From positions 12,627,475 through 12,691,474 of the forward strand of contig OW121742.1 of the NCBI GenBank assembly GCA_933228675.1: a stretch of DNA of 64,000 nt, read 5' to 3'. This document shows, piece by piece, positions 23,225 to 35,084 of the stretch. A program made the translations under genes and the position numbers. How positions within the stretch are numbered: the first letter of the stretch is position 1; every line of letters begins with the position of its first letter. Under the pieces are notes generated by a model. That model searched no databases. It had not been told where the DNA came from and worked only from the letters and a program-made list of their open reading frames with translations. Source of the stretch: Stomorhina lunata. Taxonomy: Eukaryota; Arthropoda; Insecta; Diptera; Rhiniidae.

Positions 23225-25420
23225 AAAGACTAACGGCGAACACTTTTTTGTAGTAGAACTTAAAATCGCCAGTGTTTTCTGTGAAAAATATTAGCGATGA
23301 TAACTTTTTCCAAAGAATAATTTAGATGCAACATCTTTTTCATAGAAGAAAATAAAAGCATCAAGTATTCCTAAAAAAATAGAATGCGGCAAGTTTTTTC
23401 TTCGATAATAAAATTTAACAACATCAATGTTTCCTGTACAAAAACTTAACAACAAATTTTTCGATAGAAAAACTTAACGAATGCTAGTTTTTTTTATAGA
23501 AAACCCTACCAGCTTTAAGGTTTTGTATAGTAAACTTAAAAGACTACAACTTTTACTATAGAAAAACTTAACGATGACAACTTTTTTTATAGAAAAACTT
23601 AACGACGAGAACTTTTTCTATAGAAAAACTTAACGACAACAACTTTTCTATAGAAAAACTTGACAACTTTTTCTATAGAAAAACTAAACGACGACAACTT
23701 TTTCTATAGAAATACTAAACGACGACAACTTTTTCTATATAAAAACTTAACGACGATAACTTTTTCTATAGAAAAATTTACCGACGACAACTTTTTCTAT
23801 AGAATCACTAAACGACGACAACTTTTTCTATAGAAAAACTTAACGACGACAACTTTTTCTATAGAAAAACTTAACGACGACGACCTTTTCTATAGAAAAA
23901 CTTAACGACGACAACTTTTTCTATAGAAAAACTTAACGACGACAACTTTTTCTATAGAAAAACTTAACGACGACAACTTTTTCTATAGAAAAACTTAACG
24001 ACGACAACTTTTTCTATAGAAAAACTTAACGACGATAACTTTTTCTATAAAAAAAACTTAACGACGACAACTTTTTCTATAAAAAAACGTAAAGACGACA
24101 ACTTTTTCAAAAGAACAACTTAACGACGACAACTTTTTCTATAGAAAAACATAACGACGACAACTTTTTCTATAGAAAAACTTAACGACGAAAACTTTTT
24201 CTATAGAAAAACTTAACGACGATAACTTTTTCTATAGAAAAACTTAACGACGACAACTTTTTCCATAGAAAAACTTAACGACGACAACTTTTTCTATAGA
24301 AAAACTTAACGACGACAACTTTTTCTATAGAAAAACTTAACGACGAAAACTTTTTCTATAGAAAAACTTAACGACGAAAACTTTTTCTATAGAAAAACTT
24401 AACGACGACAACTTTTTCTATAGAAAAACTTAACGACGACAACTTTTTCCATAGAAAAACTTAACGACGACAACTTTTTCTATAGAAAAACTTAACGACG
24501 ACAACTTTTTCTATAGAAAAACTTAACACCGACAACTTTTTCTATAGAAAGACTTAACGACAACAACTTTTTCTATAGAAAAACTTAACGAAGACAACTT
24601 TTTCTATAGAAAAACCTCACGACTACAACTTTTTCTATAGAAAAACTTAACGACGACAACTTTTTCTATAGAAAAACTTAACGACGACAACTTTTTCCAT
24701 AGAAAAACTTAGCGACGACAACTTTTTCTATAGAAAAACTTAACGACGACAACTTTTTCTATAGAAAAACTTAACGACGACAACTTTTTCTATAGAAAAA
24801 CTTAACGACGACAACTTTTTCTATAGAAAAACTTAACGACGACAACTTTTTCTATAGAAAAACTTAACGAAGGAAGATGAAAACTGAAAATTGTTTGTGT
24901 TTTGTTCAGTCGATGATCTACGCTTTTACTTATGGTTTATGAACATAATTCTGGAAGGTTTTCTTTGTAATATAAGTAATAATGCGAGGTTTTCGATCTG
25001 TCTAAATTGGGGATAATCCTCCTGAAGAGATGGCCTAACCAAACATCGAAAAGCGTCGAGGAATTTGGGTTTCTCCGCAAACAATTTTTATCTTTTTATC
25101 AATAAATTGGTCTGTTACATTAATAAATAAATGTAGCAGGTTTGAGATCAAATGCGAATAGTCATTCTTTTTGAAAAACTTAACGACGATAACTTCTTCT
25201 ATAGAAAAACTTAACGACGACAACTTTTTCTATAGAAAAAACTTAACGAGAACAACTTTTTCTATACAAACACTTAATGAAAACAAGTTTTTTTGCAGAA
25301 ATCTTAACGAAGACAACATTTTCTATAGAAAAATCTAACAGCAGCATCTTTTATGGTGAAAATTCTTTCAATAGAAAAACTTTGTGACTAAAACTTTCTA
25401 GAAAAACAGGTAAATTATTC
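23225..25420 (+). repeat. 31-bp minisatellite array E (same unit and strand as array C)
   Basis: Unit AACGACGACAACTTTTTC then TATAGAAAAACTT, 31 bp; very regular at 23,690-24,870 and degenerate at both edges. Interrupted at 24,872-25,168 by about 300 bp of unrelated DNA. CTATAG is almost invariant while the spacer changes (ACGACGAAAAC, ACGACAACAAC). Together with array F it forms an inverted repeat. Confidence 0.95.
24872..25168. other. Unrelated 300-bp interruption of array E
   Basis: Non-repetitive sequence flanked on both sides by array units in the same register and strand, so it looks like an insertion. I see no terminal inverted repeat, poly-A tail or target duplication. A 62-codon minus-strand frame at 25035-25223 has no known domain. 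Confidence 0.6.
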
Positions 25421-25544
25421 TGCGGAAATAGTTGTCACTGGTAAGATTTTTTACAAGTTCTTCTACAGAAAAATTTGTCGATTTAAGCATACAAAAGTTT
25501 CTTGAAAAAATAGGTTTTCTCTAGAGAAATTTGTATTTTTTCTA

Positions 25545-26120
25545 TTTAAAAAAATGTCGCTCTTAATGTTTTCTATAGAAAAAGTTGTAGCTGCTAATTT
25601 TTTTATAGAAAAAGTAGTTGATGCTCAGTTTTTCTGTAGAAAAAAATTGTCGTTGCTAATTTTTTTTATAGAAAAGTCACAGTTTATTTGCCGCTGCTAA
25701 GTTTTTTATAGAAAATGTTGGCGGTGCTAAGTTATTCTATAGAAAAAGTTATCGTTGCTAAATTTCTCTGCAGAAAATGTTGAAGCTGCATTTTTTTTAT
25801 AGAAAAAGTTTTTGCTTCTATGTTTTTCAATTAGAAAAAATTATCGCTGCTAAGTTTTCCTATAGAAAATATTGTCGCTGCTAGTTTTTCTATAGAATAA
25901 CCTGTCGCTGCTAAATTTTTCTATAAAAAAGTTGTCACTTTAAGGTTTTTATGATAAAAAAGTTTTCGTTGTAGACTTTTCTATATAAAATGTTTTCTCT
26001 GGCAATTTTTTTTTTATTTGTAGTTTCTATTGAAAAAATGTCGCTGCTAAACTTTTCCGCGAAAAATATTTTCTTTAGGAAAAGTTGTCTCTTGAAAGTT
26101 CTTTTTTAAACAAATTTCTC
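25545..26120 (-). repeat. Degenerate array F1, inverted relative to C and E
   Basis: Units now read AGAAAAAGTTGTCGCTGCTA with AGTTTTTCTAT, the reverse complement of the C/E family, with GCTGC or GCTGT in place of GTCGT. Units are strongly diverged. The polarity change relative to array E falls between about 25,400 and 25,560. Confidence 0.8.
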
Positions 26121-27985
26121 TTCAAATGTTTATATGTATAAGGGGTTGATAGTCGGCGTTTTTTTAATTTTTTTTTTTAATTCTTCAAAACATTATCACA
26201 AAGCAAAAAACTTCCATTGAATTGATTAAGAAATCTTTTTAAACGATTCATAGATACATAAACACAAATAAAATCATCATCATCAGCATTATCTTCATAA
26301 CTATCGTCATCATAATATTCATCAGCCAACTTCATAATCTACAAAATGTAAAAAATAATAACAGAAAATAAAAACAAATACAAAAAATGTCGCCTTTGTT
26401 TTGAAACACATTTTTTTTTTTTTTGTATTGTAACATTTAGTCATTGAGACTGACGTCTAGGCATTTATAGCAACAGTCGCTAAGGCGCTACGACTGTCAG
26501 TCTCGTCTTAAATAACTCGTCATCCCGATAACTAAATAAAACGAACTGAAACTTAAAATCAACCAGCCATCTATCCGTCCATCCATTCCAAAGTACGATA
26601 ATTGTTGTATACCCTTCCATCGACCAACCAACAATTCAACCTCCATTTCATCATTCAGTTCCCTTCATTTCATTATTTCATATTTTGTTTTCAATATTGT
26701 ATCAGTATCTACGTTTTACTTTTGTTTGCTTTTATTTTCGTTATTGCCGTCTTTATTACTATTTTTGTCATTATAAGTGCGGGTGTGAGATTTAACTCAC
26801 TTTGTGTCATTTTGACGCATCTACTAGTTATCATCAATATCAACACACGCTCACAACAAACATACACAAATCTAAGTATGTGTGTTTTTATGTATGTAGG
26901 GCAGAGATGGACAAGCATTTTTGTTATACAATTTTGTGAATGTCCTGTTTTCATAGTGAATATGAAGAAATCTCGTTGTTATTATTTATAATCATGTCAC
27001 TTTAAAATTTTTTTATTTCAAAATATGTTGTATTAAATTGATGGCATTCCATTTTCCATCTCTGCTTCGTATGTTTGCTGTGTCTTTTCGAACATTTACT
27101 CAAACTCTATAATTGTATGTGATTCTTTTCGCATTTCAATTTATTTAGTTTTATTTTTATTATTCCATTTTTTCTTTTCATTTTGTTTATTTTCATTAAT
27201 AGTTTGGTAAATAATATTAAACTGTTTTATACACTTCGCTACAATCATTTGTTTTTTGGGGTAATAAAATATATGTGTGTCAAGTGTTTCGCAAAAGTCA
27301 TTAAAAAAATGTTTTAATTAGGGGAAATATTTTTATTGAAAACTTTAGGGAAAATTATAAATGGAAAACAAATTTTTAAGAATTTATATTTAATAAAATG
27401 GCGTTATAATCGAAGATCATTATTTTAAAAATTGGTGTGAGATTTCACAACAATTTTTCCGAAAGAAAAAAATCTATATTTTCTTATATTTGGTTAGATT
27501 TTCGTTAAAGCTGTTAATTAAATAAGACTAAAATGTATATACAATTGTTACAATTGTCCTAAATATTTTAATTTAGAGATCGTTCAATTTGTTAATATTG
27601 GAGCTCAATTTTAGAAGTTGTAAGAAAAATGGTAAAATTCCATAATGAATTAATATTAATCATACGCCCGAGTAAACAAAAAATATTTTTCTTAATAATA
27701 TCGTCAGATTTTTTTTACTTTTCTTCTAAAAATAAATAAGTTTTTACTATTACATTAGGATCAAATTGAAACATATGTAATAAAAAAGTTTTTTAAATTA
27801 AAGTTATTTTTGTAAATATAGCAAACTTTGAATTCGTTTTGGTTACATTTCCAAATCTTTCAGATATTGTTTACATTTTCAAAAAGCTCTAAGTATTTGC
27901 TATTGTTTTTATATAATTATATTTCAACTTAGTCTCTTTGTAAGACATATCTTAAAAGAATGCTAACATGAATACTGAATTATAA
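26121..27985. other. Unique spacer between F1 and F2
   Basis: Non-repetitive AT-rich DNA with CATCATCATCAGCATTATC-type simple sequence at about 26270-26330 and 26800-26850, and a GC-richer hairpin at 26445-26504. A 129-codon frame (26602-26991, +) is Ile/Phe/Tyr-rich and unrecognised; I do not call it a gene. Confidence 0.5.
26445..26504. repeat. Nested GC-rich palindrome
   Basis: Outer arms GAGACTGAC (26445-26453) and GTCAGTCTC (26496-26504); inner arms CAGTCG (26474-26479) and CGACTG (26491-26496). An unusually GC-rich and structured segment for this window. Function unknown. Confidence 0.55.
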
Positions 27986-27989
27986 GCTT

Positions 27990-29455
27990 TTTATATAAAA
28001 TCTTGTCAGTGCTACGGTTTTCTATAGAAAAACTTGTTGCTGCTACGTTTTCTATAGAAAAAGTTGTCGCTGTTAAGTTTTTTTGTGGAAAAAACAGTCC
28101 CTGTTATGTTTTTCTACAGAAAAGTTGTCGTTGTTAAATTTTTTATAGAAAAAGTTGTCCCTGTTAAGTTTTTCTATAGAAAAAGTTGTCACTCTTAAGT
28201 TTTTCTTAAGAAACAGTTGTCGCTGTTATACTTTTTCTATGGAAAAAGTTGTCGCTGTTAAGTTTTTCTATAGAAAAAGTTGGCGTCGTTAAGTTTTTCT
28301 ATAGAAAAAGTTGGCGTCGTTAAGTTTTTCCATAGAAAAAGTTGGCGTCGTTAAGTTTTTCTATAGAAAAAGTTGTCGTCGTTAAGTTTTTCTATAGAAA
28401 AAGTTATCGTCGTTGAGTTTTTCTATAGAAAAAGTTGGCATCGTTAAGTTTTTCTATAGAAAAAGTTGTCGTTGTTAAATTTTTCTATAGAAAAAGTTGG
28501 CGTCGTTAAGTTTTTCTATAGAAAAAGTTGGCGTCGTTAAGTTTTTCTATAGAAAAAGTTGGCGTCGTTAAGTTTTTTATAGAAAAAGTTGGCGTCGTTA
28601 AGTTTTTTTATTGAAAAAGTTGGCGTCGTTAAGTTTTTATATAAAGTTGTCATCGTTAAGTTTTTCTATAGAAAAAGTTGTCGTCGTTAAGTTTTTCTAT
28701 AGAAAAAGTTGTCGTCGTTAAGTTTTTTTTATAGAAAAAGTTGTCATCGTTAAGTTTTTATAGAGAAAAAGCTGTCGTCGTTAAGTTTTTCTATAGAAAA
28801 ACTTGTCGTCGTTAAGTTTTTCTATAGAAAAACTTGTCGTCGTTAAGTTTTTCTATAGAAAAACTTGTCGTCGTTAAATTTTTCTATAGAAAAACTTGTC
28901 GCCGTTAAGTTTTTCTATAGAAAAACTTGTCGCCGTTAAGTTTTTGTATAGAAAAACTTGTCGCCGTTAAGCTTTTCTATAAAAAAACTTGTCGTCGTTA
29001 AGTTTTTCTATATAAAAAGTTGTTGCCGTTAAGTTTTTCTATAGAAAAAGTTGTCGTCGTTAAGATTTTCTATAAAAAATTTTTCGTTGTTTAGTTTTTA
29101 TAGAGAAAAAGTTGTCATCGTTTAGTTTTTTTTAAAGAAAAAGTTGTCATCGTCTAGTTTTTTCATAGAAAAAGTTGTCGCTGTTAACTTTTTCTATAGA
29201 AAAAGTTGTCGCTGTTAAGTTTTTCTATAGAAAAAGTTGTCGCTGTTAAGTTTTTCTATAGAAAAAGTTGTCGCTGTTAAGTTTTTCTATAGAAAAAGTT
29301 GTCGCTGTTAAGTTTTTCTATAGAAAAAGTTGTCGCTGTTAAGTTTTTCTATAGAAAAAGTTGTCGCTGTTAAGTTTTTCTATAGAAAAAGTTGTCGCTG
29401 TTAAGTTTTTCTATAGAAAAAGTGGTCGCTGTTAAGTTTTTCTGTAAAAAATGTT
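27990..29455 (-). repeat. 31-bp minisatellite array F2, inverted copy of the C/E family
   Basis: Unit reads AGTTTTTCTATAGAAAAAGT then TGTCGTCGTTA, the exact reverse complement of the unit in arrays C and E. Variants are segregated into blocks: GGCGTCGTTAAG at about 28,290-28,640, GTCGTCGTTAAG at 28,640-28,890, GTCGCCGTTAAG at 28,890-29,040 and GTCGCTGTTAAG at 29,160-29,450. Such blocks suggest local unit amplification. Confidence 0.95.
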
Positions 29456-29790
29456 GTGAAAATATCCCATTTTGTATTTAAGCCATTTCCGTCATTGGGT
29501 CTTATATAGGGACTAGGGTCAAATGTGAATCGATTTTGTCGAAACAAAGCACTTTAATTATAGTTTATATACGAAATTATTATTGCAACATAAAATACAA
29601 TTCTTTAGATTTAGAAGGGTTTTTGGTGAACTTCGACGAATTTTAGTGGCTTTTGTCAGAAGGTGTTTTATGGGAATAAGATCAAACCTGACCGATTTAA
29701 AAAAATTGATATAGTGATTTGTATTTATATAATATATTTCTTTTAAGTTTTATTAAATTGTTCTGACATTTGTGGCAAAATTTTGAAAAT
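29456..29790 (+). repeat. Degenerate partial copy of repeat R
   Basis: Contains CCGTCATTGGGTCTTATATA, GGGACTAGGGTCAAATGTGAA and CGATTTTGTCGAAA, which align with 21395-21460 in the full copy, and later GACCGATTT with a match to 21610-21690. Both termini are missing. It begins directly at the end of array F2. Confidence 0.7.
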
Positions 29791-29829
29791 TAAAGAAATG
29801 TTTGAAAAATTTTGGGTCTTTAGAAAAAA

Positions 29830-32800
29830 TTTTGTAGTTGCAAGAAATGTTTTTATAAATTTCATTAAAGACAATTTTCGATATAAAATACATACTCGTA
29901 TGTATTAAAATTTTTAGAAATTTTTTATAAATACTAAATTTCTATAAATTTAAATTTTTCAAAAATTGTTTATATTTATATTTCTAAAAATATGAAATAT
30001 TTGATAAATTTCTTATTTATAGAAAATTTTCTAAAATCTCGTATTTTAAAAATATTTTGGACTCATTTTTTTAAAAAATATAAATATATTAATTATAAAT
30101 TTTCAAAAAATTTTATGTTCATAGAATTTGTTTGAAAATGTGATATTTTAAAAAAATTTTTGATAAATACAATTTTTATATTTTTTTTTTTTGATAATTT
30201 AGAGAAAATTTTTTGATAAATTTCATATTTATACTTTTAATAGATTTTGTAATTAAGGCAATTTTTAAGAAAATTTTGTATATACATTTTTTTCTATAAA
30301 TTCTATATTTTGTACCAATTTCAATTGTACCATTTAATTATTATTCAAAATTCAAAACATTATTTTATTTCTATTGCAAATTCATTTTGATTCGCCATAA
30401 GTTAGAATGTGTGTGTCTTTCTGTCTGTCTGTTTGTCTGAATATTCCATTCATTTCCATTTGATTGTTTATATAGTTCGACATTCGAAGTATTTGCGTAT
30501 TGGGATCAGGGACTCATCAATTAGTAAAAATTAATTTTATAAAGACTTTTTTATTTTGCCTCTACTGTATGTTTATTTGTACATTACTCGCACATATTCG
30601 TACATAATTACATAAATGGGCAAATATTTATGTCTATACAATCGAATGAATTTTTATAAATAAAAATAGTTTTATATTTAAAGATAAAGATTTTTGTTCG
30701 TTTTTTTTTTTTTTTTTGTTTTTGTTCTCGATATTGAGATTTTCCATTTAATGGCGTAATTATTTATTTCGTTTATAGAATTAAAACGTCAGGGAGTTTT
30801 TTTCTTTGGGATTTTTAATTTATTGAGTTTTTTTGTGAAATTTTATGGAAAATTGTAATTAATTATTATTTATTAGTTGAAAATTTGTTGACTTATAAAT
30901 ATTTCTATATAAATGGGAACTTGTAAAAAAATCAATTTAAAGTAAAAATGTATTATCTTTTATTAGAGGTATAACAATATTTAAAAATCCCTTTCAAGAG
31001 CAAAATTCTCAAAAATTTCAAAATATAGAAACTTTTAAAGGGTTTTTCAAAAATTATGGGATATCAAATCTACATATTATTAAAAAGTTTTACATAAGAA
31101 TATCTTACTATGATATTTGTTTATAAAATTCTTCTGTTAAATTTTCTTTTTAAAGGAAATTTTTGATTGATTCCTATTCATAGGAGATTTTAAATAAATC
31201 TACTCTGCTTATGGAAACTGCATAATTTTTCTATTCAAAGGAAATTTTTGACAAATTTGTAGGATTTTTTTTTTTAAATTATGTGAAATTTTAAGCAAAT
31301 TTGTAGGCAATTTTTAATATATTTCCTTTTTATAGGTACTTTTCTATTTAATTTGATTTCTATTCATAGAAAATAAAATAAATTTTCTATTTATGATAAA
31401 TTCTGGATAAATTACCCATTTAAAGGAAAATTTTTATAAATTTTCTATCTTCAGAAAACTTCTGAAAAATCTCTTTTTATTGAAAAATTTTGAAAAATTT
31501 TGTATATAAATGAAATTTAAGATACATATATATTTATTTATAGGAATTTTTTGATAAATTTCCTACTTATAAGCAATTTTTGATATATTTCCAATGTAAA
31601 CAATTTTTTTTTTATAAATTTCCTATTTTTTAATTATTTTTTATATTTTCTATTTATAGAAAATTTTTGATAAATATCTTTTTCATTGAAAATTTTGAAA
31701 AAAATTTTTTTATGTGAAATCTAACACAAATTTTCTATTATAGGAACTTTTTCATAAGTTTCCTATTTATAGCAACTTTTTAATTTTTTTATCTTTATTA
31801 GAAATGTTTGATATATTTTCACTTTATAGGAAATATTTGAAAATTTGCTAATTATAGGAAATTTTTGAAAAAATTTCTTTTAATAAAAAAATTTTAGTTT
31901 TCCTATGTATTAAAAAATTGTCATAAATTTAATTTGTATACGAAATTTAAGTTAAATAGTCTCTATTTTATTTTTGTAGACATTTTTTTTTATTTATTTT
32001 TTTTTTTTGCAAATTTCTTACTTATAGGAACTTTTAATAAATTTCTTAATTTTATAAATTTTTAATAAATTTTGAATTTATAGGAAATTTTTGAAATTTT
32101 TTTTTATCGAAAATTTTGTCATATTTCCTATAAAAGGAAATTTTTGGTATTTCTATATTTCCAATTTATATTTGTATACTTTTTTATAAATTTCATATAT
32201 TTAGGAATTTTTTATTTATTTAATATTTATAGGAAATTTTTGATAAATATAGAAATTTTTTTAAAAATTTTCTTTCTATGAAATTTAAGATAAATTTCCT
32301 ATTTATTGATAAGTTTCGTGTTTCTAGCAAATTTTGTTTTAATTTCTTCTCAATTGGAAATTTATAATATATTTTCATTTTTGAAAAATTTGCTATAGCA
32401 ACTTTTGTTTTAATTTCTTCTCAGTTAGGAATTTTTAAAATAATTATCATTTTTGAAAAAATTGCTAATTAAAGGAAATTTTTGAAAAATTTTCTAATAA
32501 TAAGAAATTTTTGATTTTCCTATTTATTAAAAATTTTTCATAAATTTAATATTTATATCAAATTTCTTATTTATAGTAACTTTTGATAAATTTTTTATGT
32601 TTAGAAAATTTTTAATAAATTTCGAACTTATATTAAATTTTTGATTTTTTTTTTTCTTATCAGAAATTTTGTAATAGGAAATTTTTGGTAAATTTTTTAT
32701 TTTTGGGAAATTTTTAATAAATTTCTAATTAATAGAAATTTTTTTTAAAAATTTAATTTTAAAGCAAATATTTGTCAAATTTTCTTTTTTTTTCTCCAAT

Positions 32801-33230
32801 TTTCTTGTAAGAAAATTTTTTTTTTTTTTTGTCAAATTTCTTTTCAATAGATTTTTTATGAAATGAAATTTCATGGATTTTTTTTTTATTTATAGAATTT
32901 ATTTAAAAATTTCCTATTTATTCAAAAAGAAGAGTATTCGCACTTGATCCCAAATCTGTTACATTTATTTATTAATATAATATTTATAAAAAATTTTTTA
33001 ATTATAAAAAATTTTAAGTTAATTTTCTATTTTTAGGAAAATTTCTATATATGTCCATATTTATCAAATTTCAAATATTTATCAAATTTACTTTTTAAAG
33101 GAAATATTTGTCGAGTTTTCCTTTGATAATTTTTTTTTTTTTGGTAAAATTTCCTTTTAATAGACATTTTTTTTTTTTTTTGACATAATTTCTTTTTATA
33201 GCAAATTTTTAATAAATTCGATGTTTATAT
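29830..33230. repeat. Degenerate array G (TTTCCTATTTATAGGAAATT core)
   Basis: About 3.4 kb of loosely periodic DNA, spacing roughly 26-32 bp, built from TTCCTATTTATAGGAAATTT and TTTTGATAAATTT words. The core CTATTTATAG is palindrome-like and related to the CTATAAATAG of array B. Long T tracts (for example at 32820-32832 and 33168-33181) break the period. Highly decayed; no open frame of note. A plain stretch at 30,340-30,780 is non-repetitive. Confidence 0.65.
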
Positions 33231-33396
33231 TAGGAAAACTACAGGAATGACTTTAGCCAAAGTAGGAACTTATCTAAATGATGTATGTGTGTGTAATGTG
33301 CATGTATAGGTTTAAAGTACACATTTCACTTGTTCTTATATGCACAAAAACTTATATTTATATAATAAGTTTCATATGCAAACGTATATGTAGAAC
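33231..33396. other. Spacer with TATGTG/CATGTA simple sequence
   Basis: Short transition between array G and the MITE; nothing else seen. Confidence 0.45.
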
Positions 33397-33666
33397 ATAT
33401 ATATCGATGGCTAAATATTAAAAAGGTCTAACTCGATTTTTCGTTACTTTACAGGAGAAGGGAAAATGTTAATATAATTCGTAAAATTTTAAATACAACA
33501 AAAATGTTAATACAATTTTAGTAAATAAGTAACACATTTGATTTATCATTTGAAAAAATGTATTTTGTATCTAAAATTTTACGGTTTTTATTAAGTTTTT
33601 TCTTCTCCTGCAAAATAACAAAAAAATCGAGTTAGGCCTTTTTGATGTTAAGCCATCGATATATAA
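33397..33666. mobile_element. MITE/foldback with about 67-bp inverted repeats
   Basis: Left arm (33397-33466) and right arm (33597-33666) are inverted copies with a few mismatches, sharing ATATATCGATGGCT, AAAAAGGYCTAACTCGATTT and CAGGAGAAG. A central AT-rich part of about 130 bp has no coding. TATATCGATGGCT is included in the inverted repeat, so the exact ends and any target duplication are unclear. Confidence 0.8.
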
Positions 33667-33772
33667 ATATATTTATATATAGAATGTAATGTCGCAATAT
33701 ACAACTGTATATTCATGTATGCAAAATATATTTATAAATGTTTGTATGTATATAAATATAATGAGTTGCATA

Positions 33773-33883
33773 CCCAGTAGTTTCTGTGTAAAAGACCGTT
33801 TTTGAAATTGCCAGCAATTTTTAAAATATATTTATATCCCCTCCAATTTCCTAGGAAACATTTCTTCAATTTGAAACTACTGG
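33773..33883. mobile_element. Mini-MITE, CCCAGTAGTTTC ends
   Basis: 111 bp bounded by CCCAGTAGTTTC (33773-33784) and GAAACTACTGG (33873-33883), with ATA on each side (33770-33772 and 33884-33886), a possible 3-bp target duplication. The CCCAG start recalls the elements at 13.0-14.5 kb, but the interior is unrelated. Non-coding. Confidence 0.65.
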
Positions 33884-35084
33884 ATACATACAATGTTGTG
33901 ATTCTACACATACTATGTATGTAAATTGTGTTGTCAACTTGAAGTAGAATAAATATGAAACTACATAAATGAGTGTAAGTATGTAGTTTACATACATCAC
34001 AAGAGAGTGTATGCTTTCATATTTACATTTATATTGGTGGAACTCTACTCCCTTCTAATTTTGCAAATAAATTTTATATATTTTTTTATTTCAAGTATGA
34101 ATATCGCTGCTCTATGTATGAGTGTATTTTGTACATATTTACCTTCATTCTCGTTGATTTCATTGTCATACTTATTTTTTTGTTCATTTTTTGTATTCAT
34201 AGTTTATATACACCAATGATACACATTATATGCTTACATACATACATACATACGTATGTAAAATACCTAACGTATGCATCATATGTATGCAAAAATGTAC
34301 AAATGTATGTAAATGTATTTGAAGTACATATTTTGATATTACATACATTTAATTTTACATACATACATATGTACATTTATTGTACCTCATACATACGTAT
34401 GTATATATACATACATACCTATGTATGTTTGTAAATATGTATGTACAAGTCTAGAGTATATTTGACTTTACCTACCGATTACATTCGTTTGGTGAATAAT
34501 TAAAAATGCAACGGTGGTGTGCACTTGCATTGAATTTTATACATTTATTACACATACATTTATGTTATGTATGTATTACTTGTGTTTATGACTGTGTACA
34601 GTGTATACAACGTGTATAAATATTCATATTTAAATACACAAACCCAAATGTTACATTCATACATACAACAAATATTTATAGCAGTGATGAATATAGTGCT
34701 CAACTGACTTAATATACTATAGATTTTACTACTGAAAATAACATTTAAAATACAAACATTACACTACGAGTTATTTGAAAATGGTAAGGAAACAAAATAA
34801 AATTTCTATGTTAAATATAAGGAATGTTTGTTGGTATTTTTGATAAAATTCTTGGACTAAATTCGAATGCAGTAGCTTTATGGTTCAACATTCATTAGAA
34901 TCTAAGTGGTTTCCCTAGTAAATATTTACTTTTGCACAAAATTTGGTCTCATAACCGGGTATAGTTTAACATTAATAATTTGTAAAATACTTTTCGTTAA
35001 TAGTTGCATAAAACTTCTCTGTTCTAAATATCTATTACAATTGGATTTAATTTATCAGCATTAATGTGATTTTAATTTTAATTT
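33884..35084. other. Spacer with CATA microsatellites
   Basis: Several short CATACATA/GTATGTATG tracts at about 34236-34260 and 34345-34445. Small open frames in these tracts are by-products. No gene recognised. Confidence 0.5.

Noticed and set aside
26602..26991. A 129-codon reading frame
   Set aside because: Composition follows the AT-rich DNA; no domain, and an overlapping frame on the other strand is as long as expected by chance.
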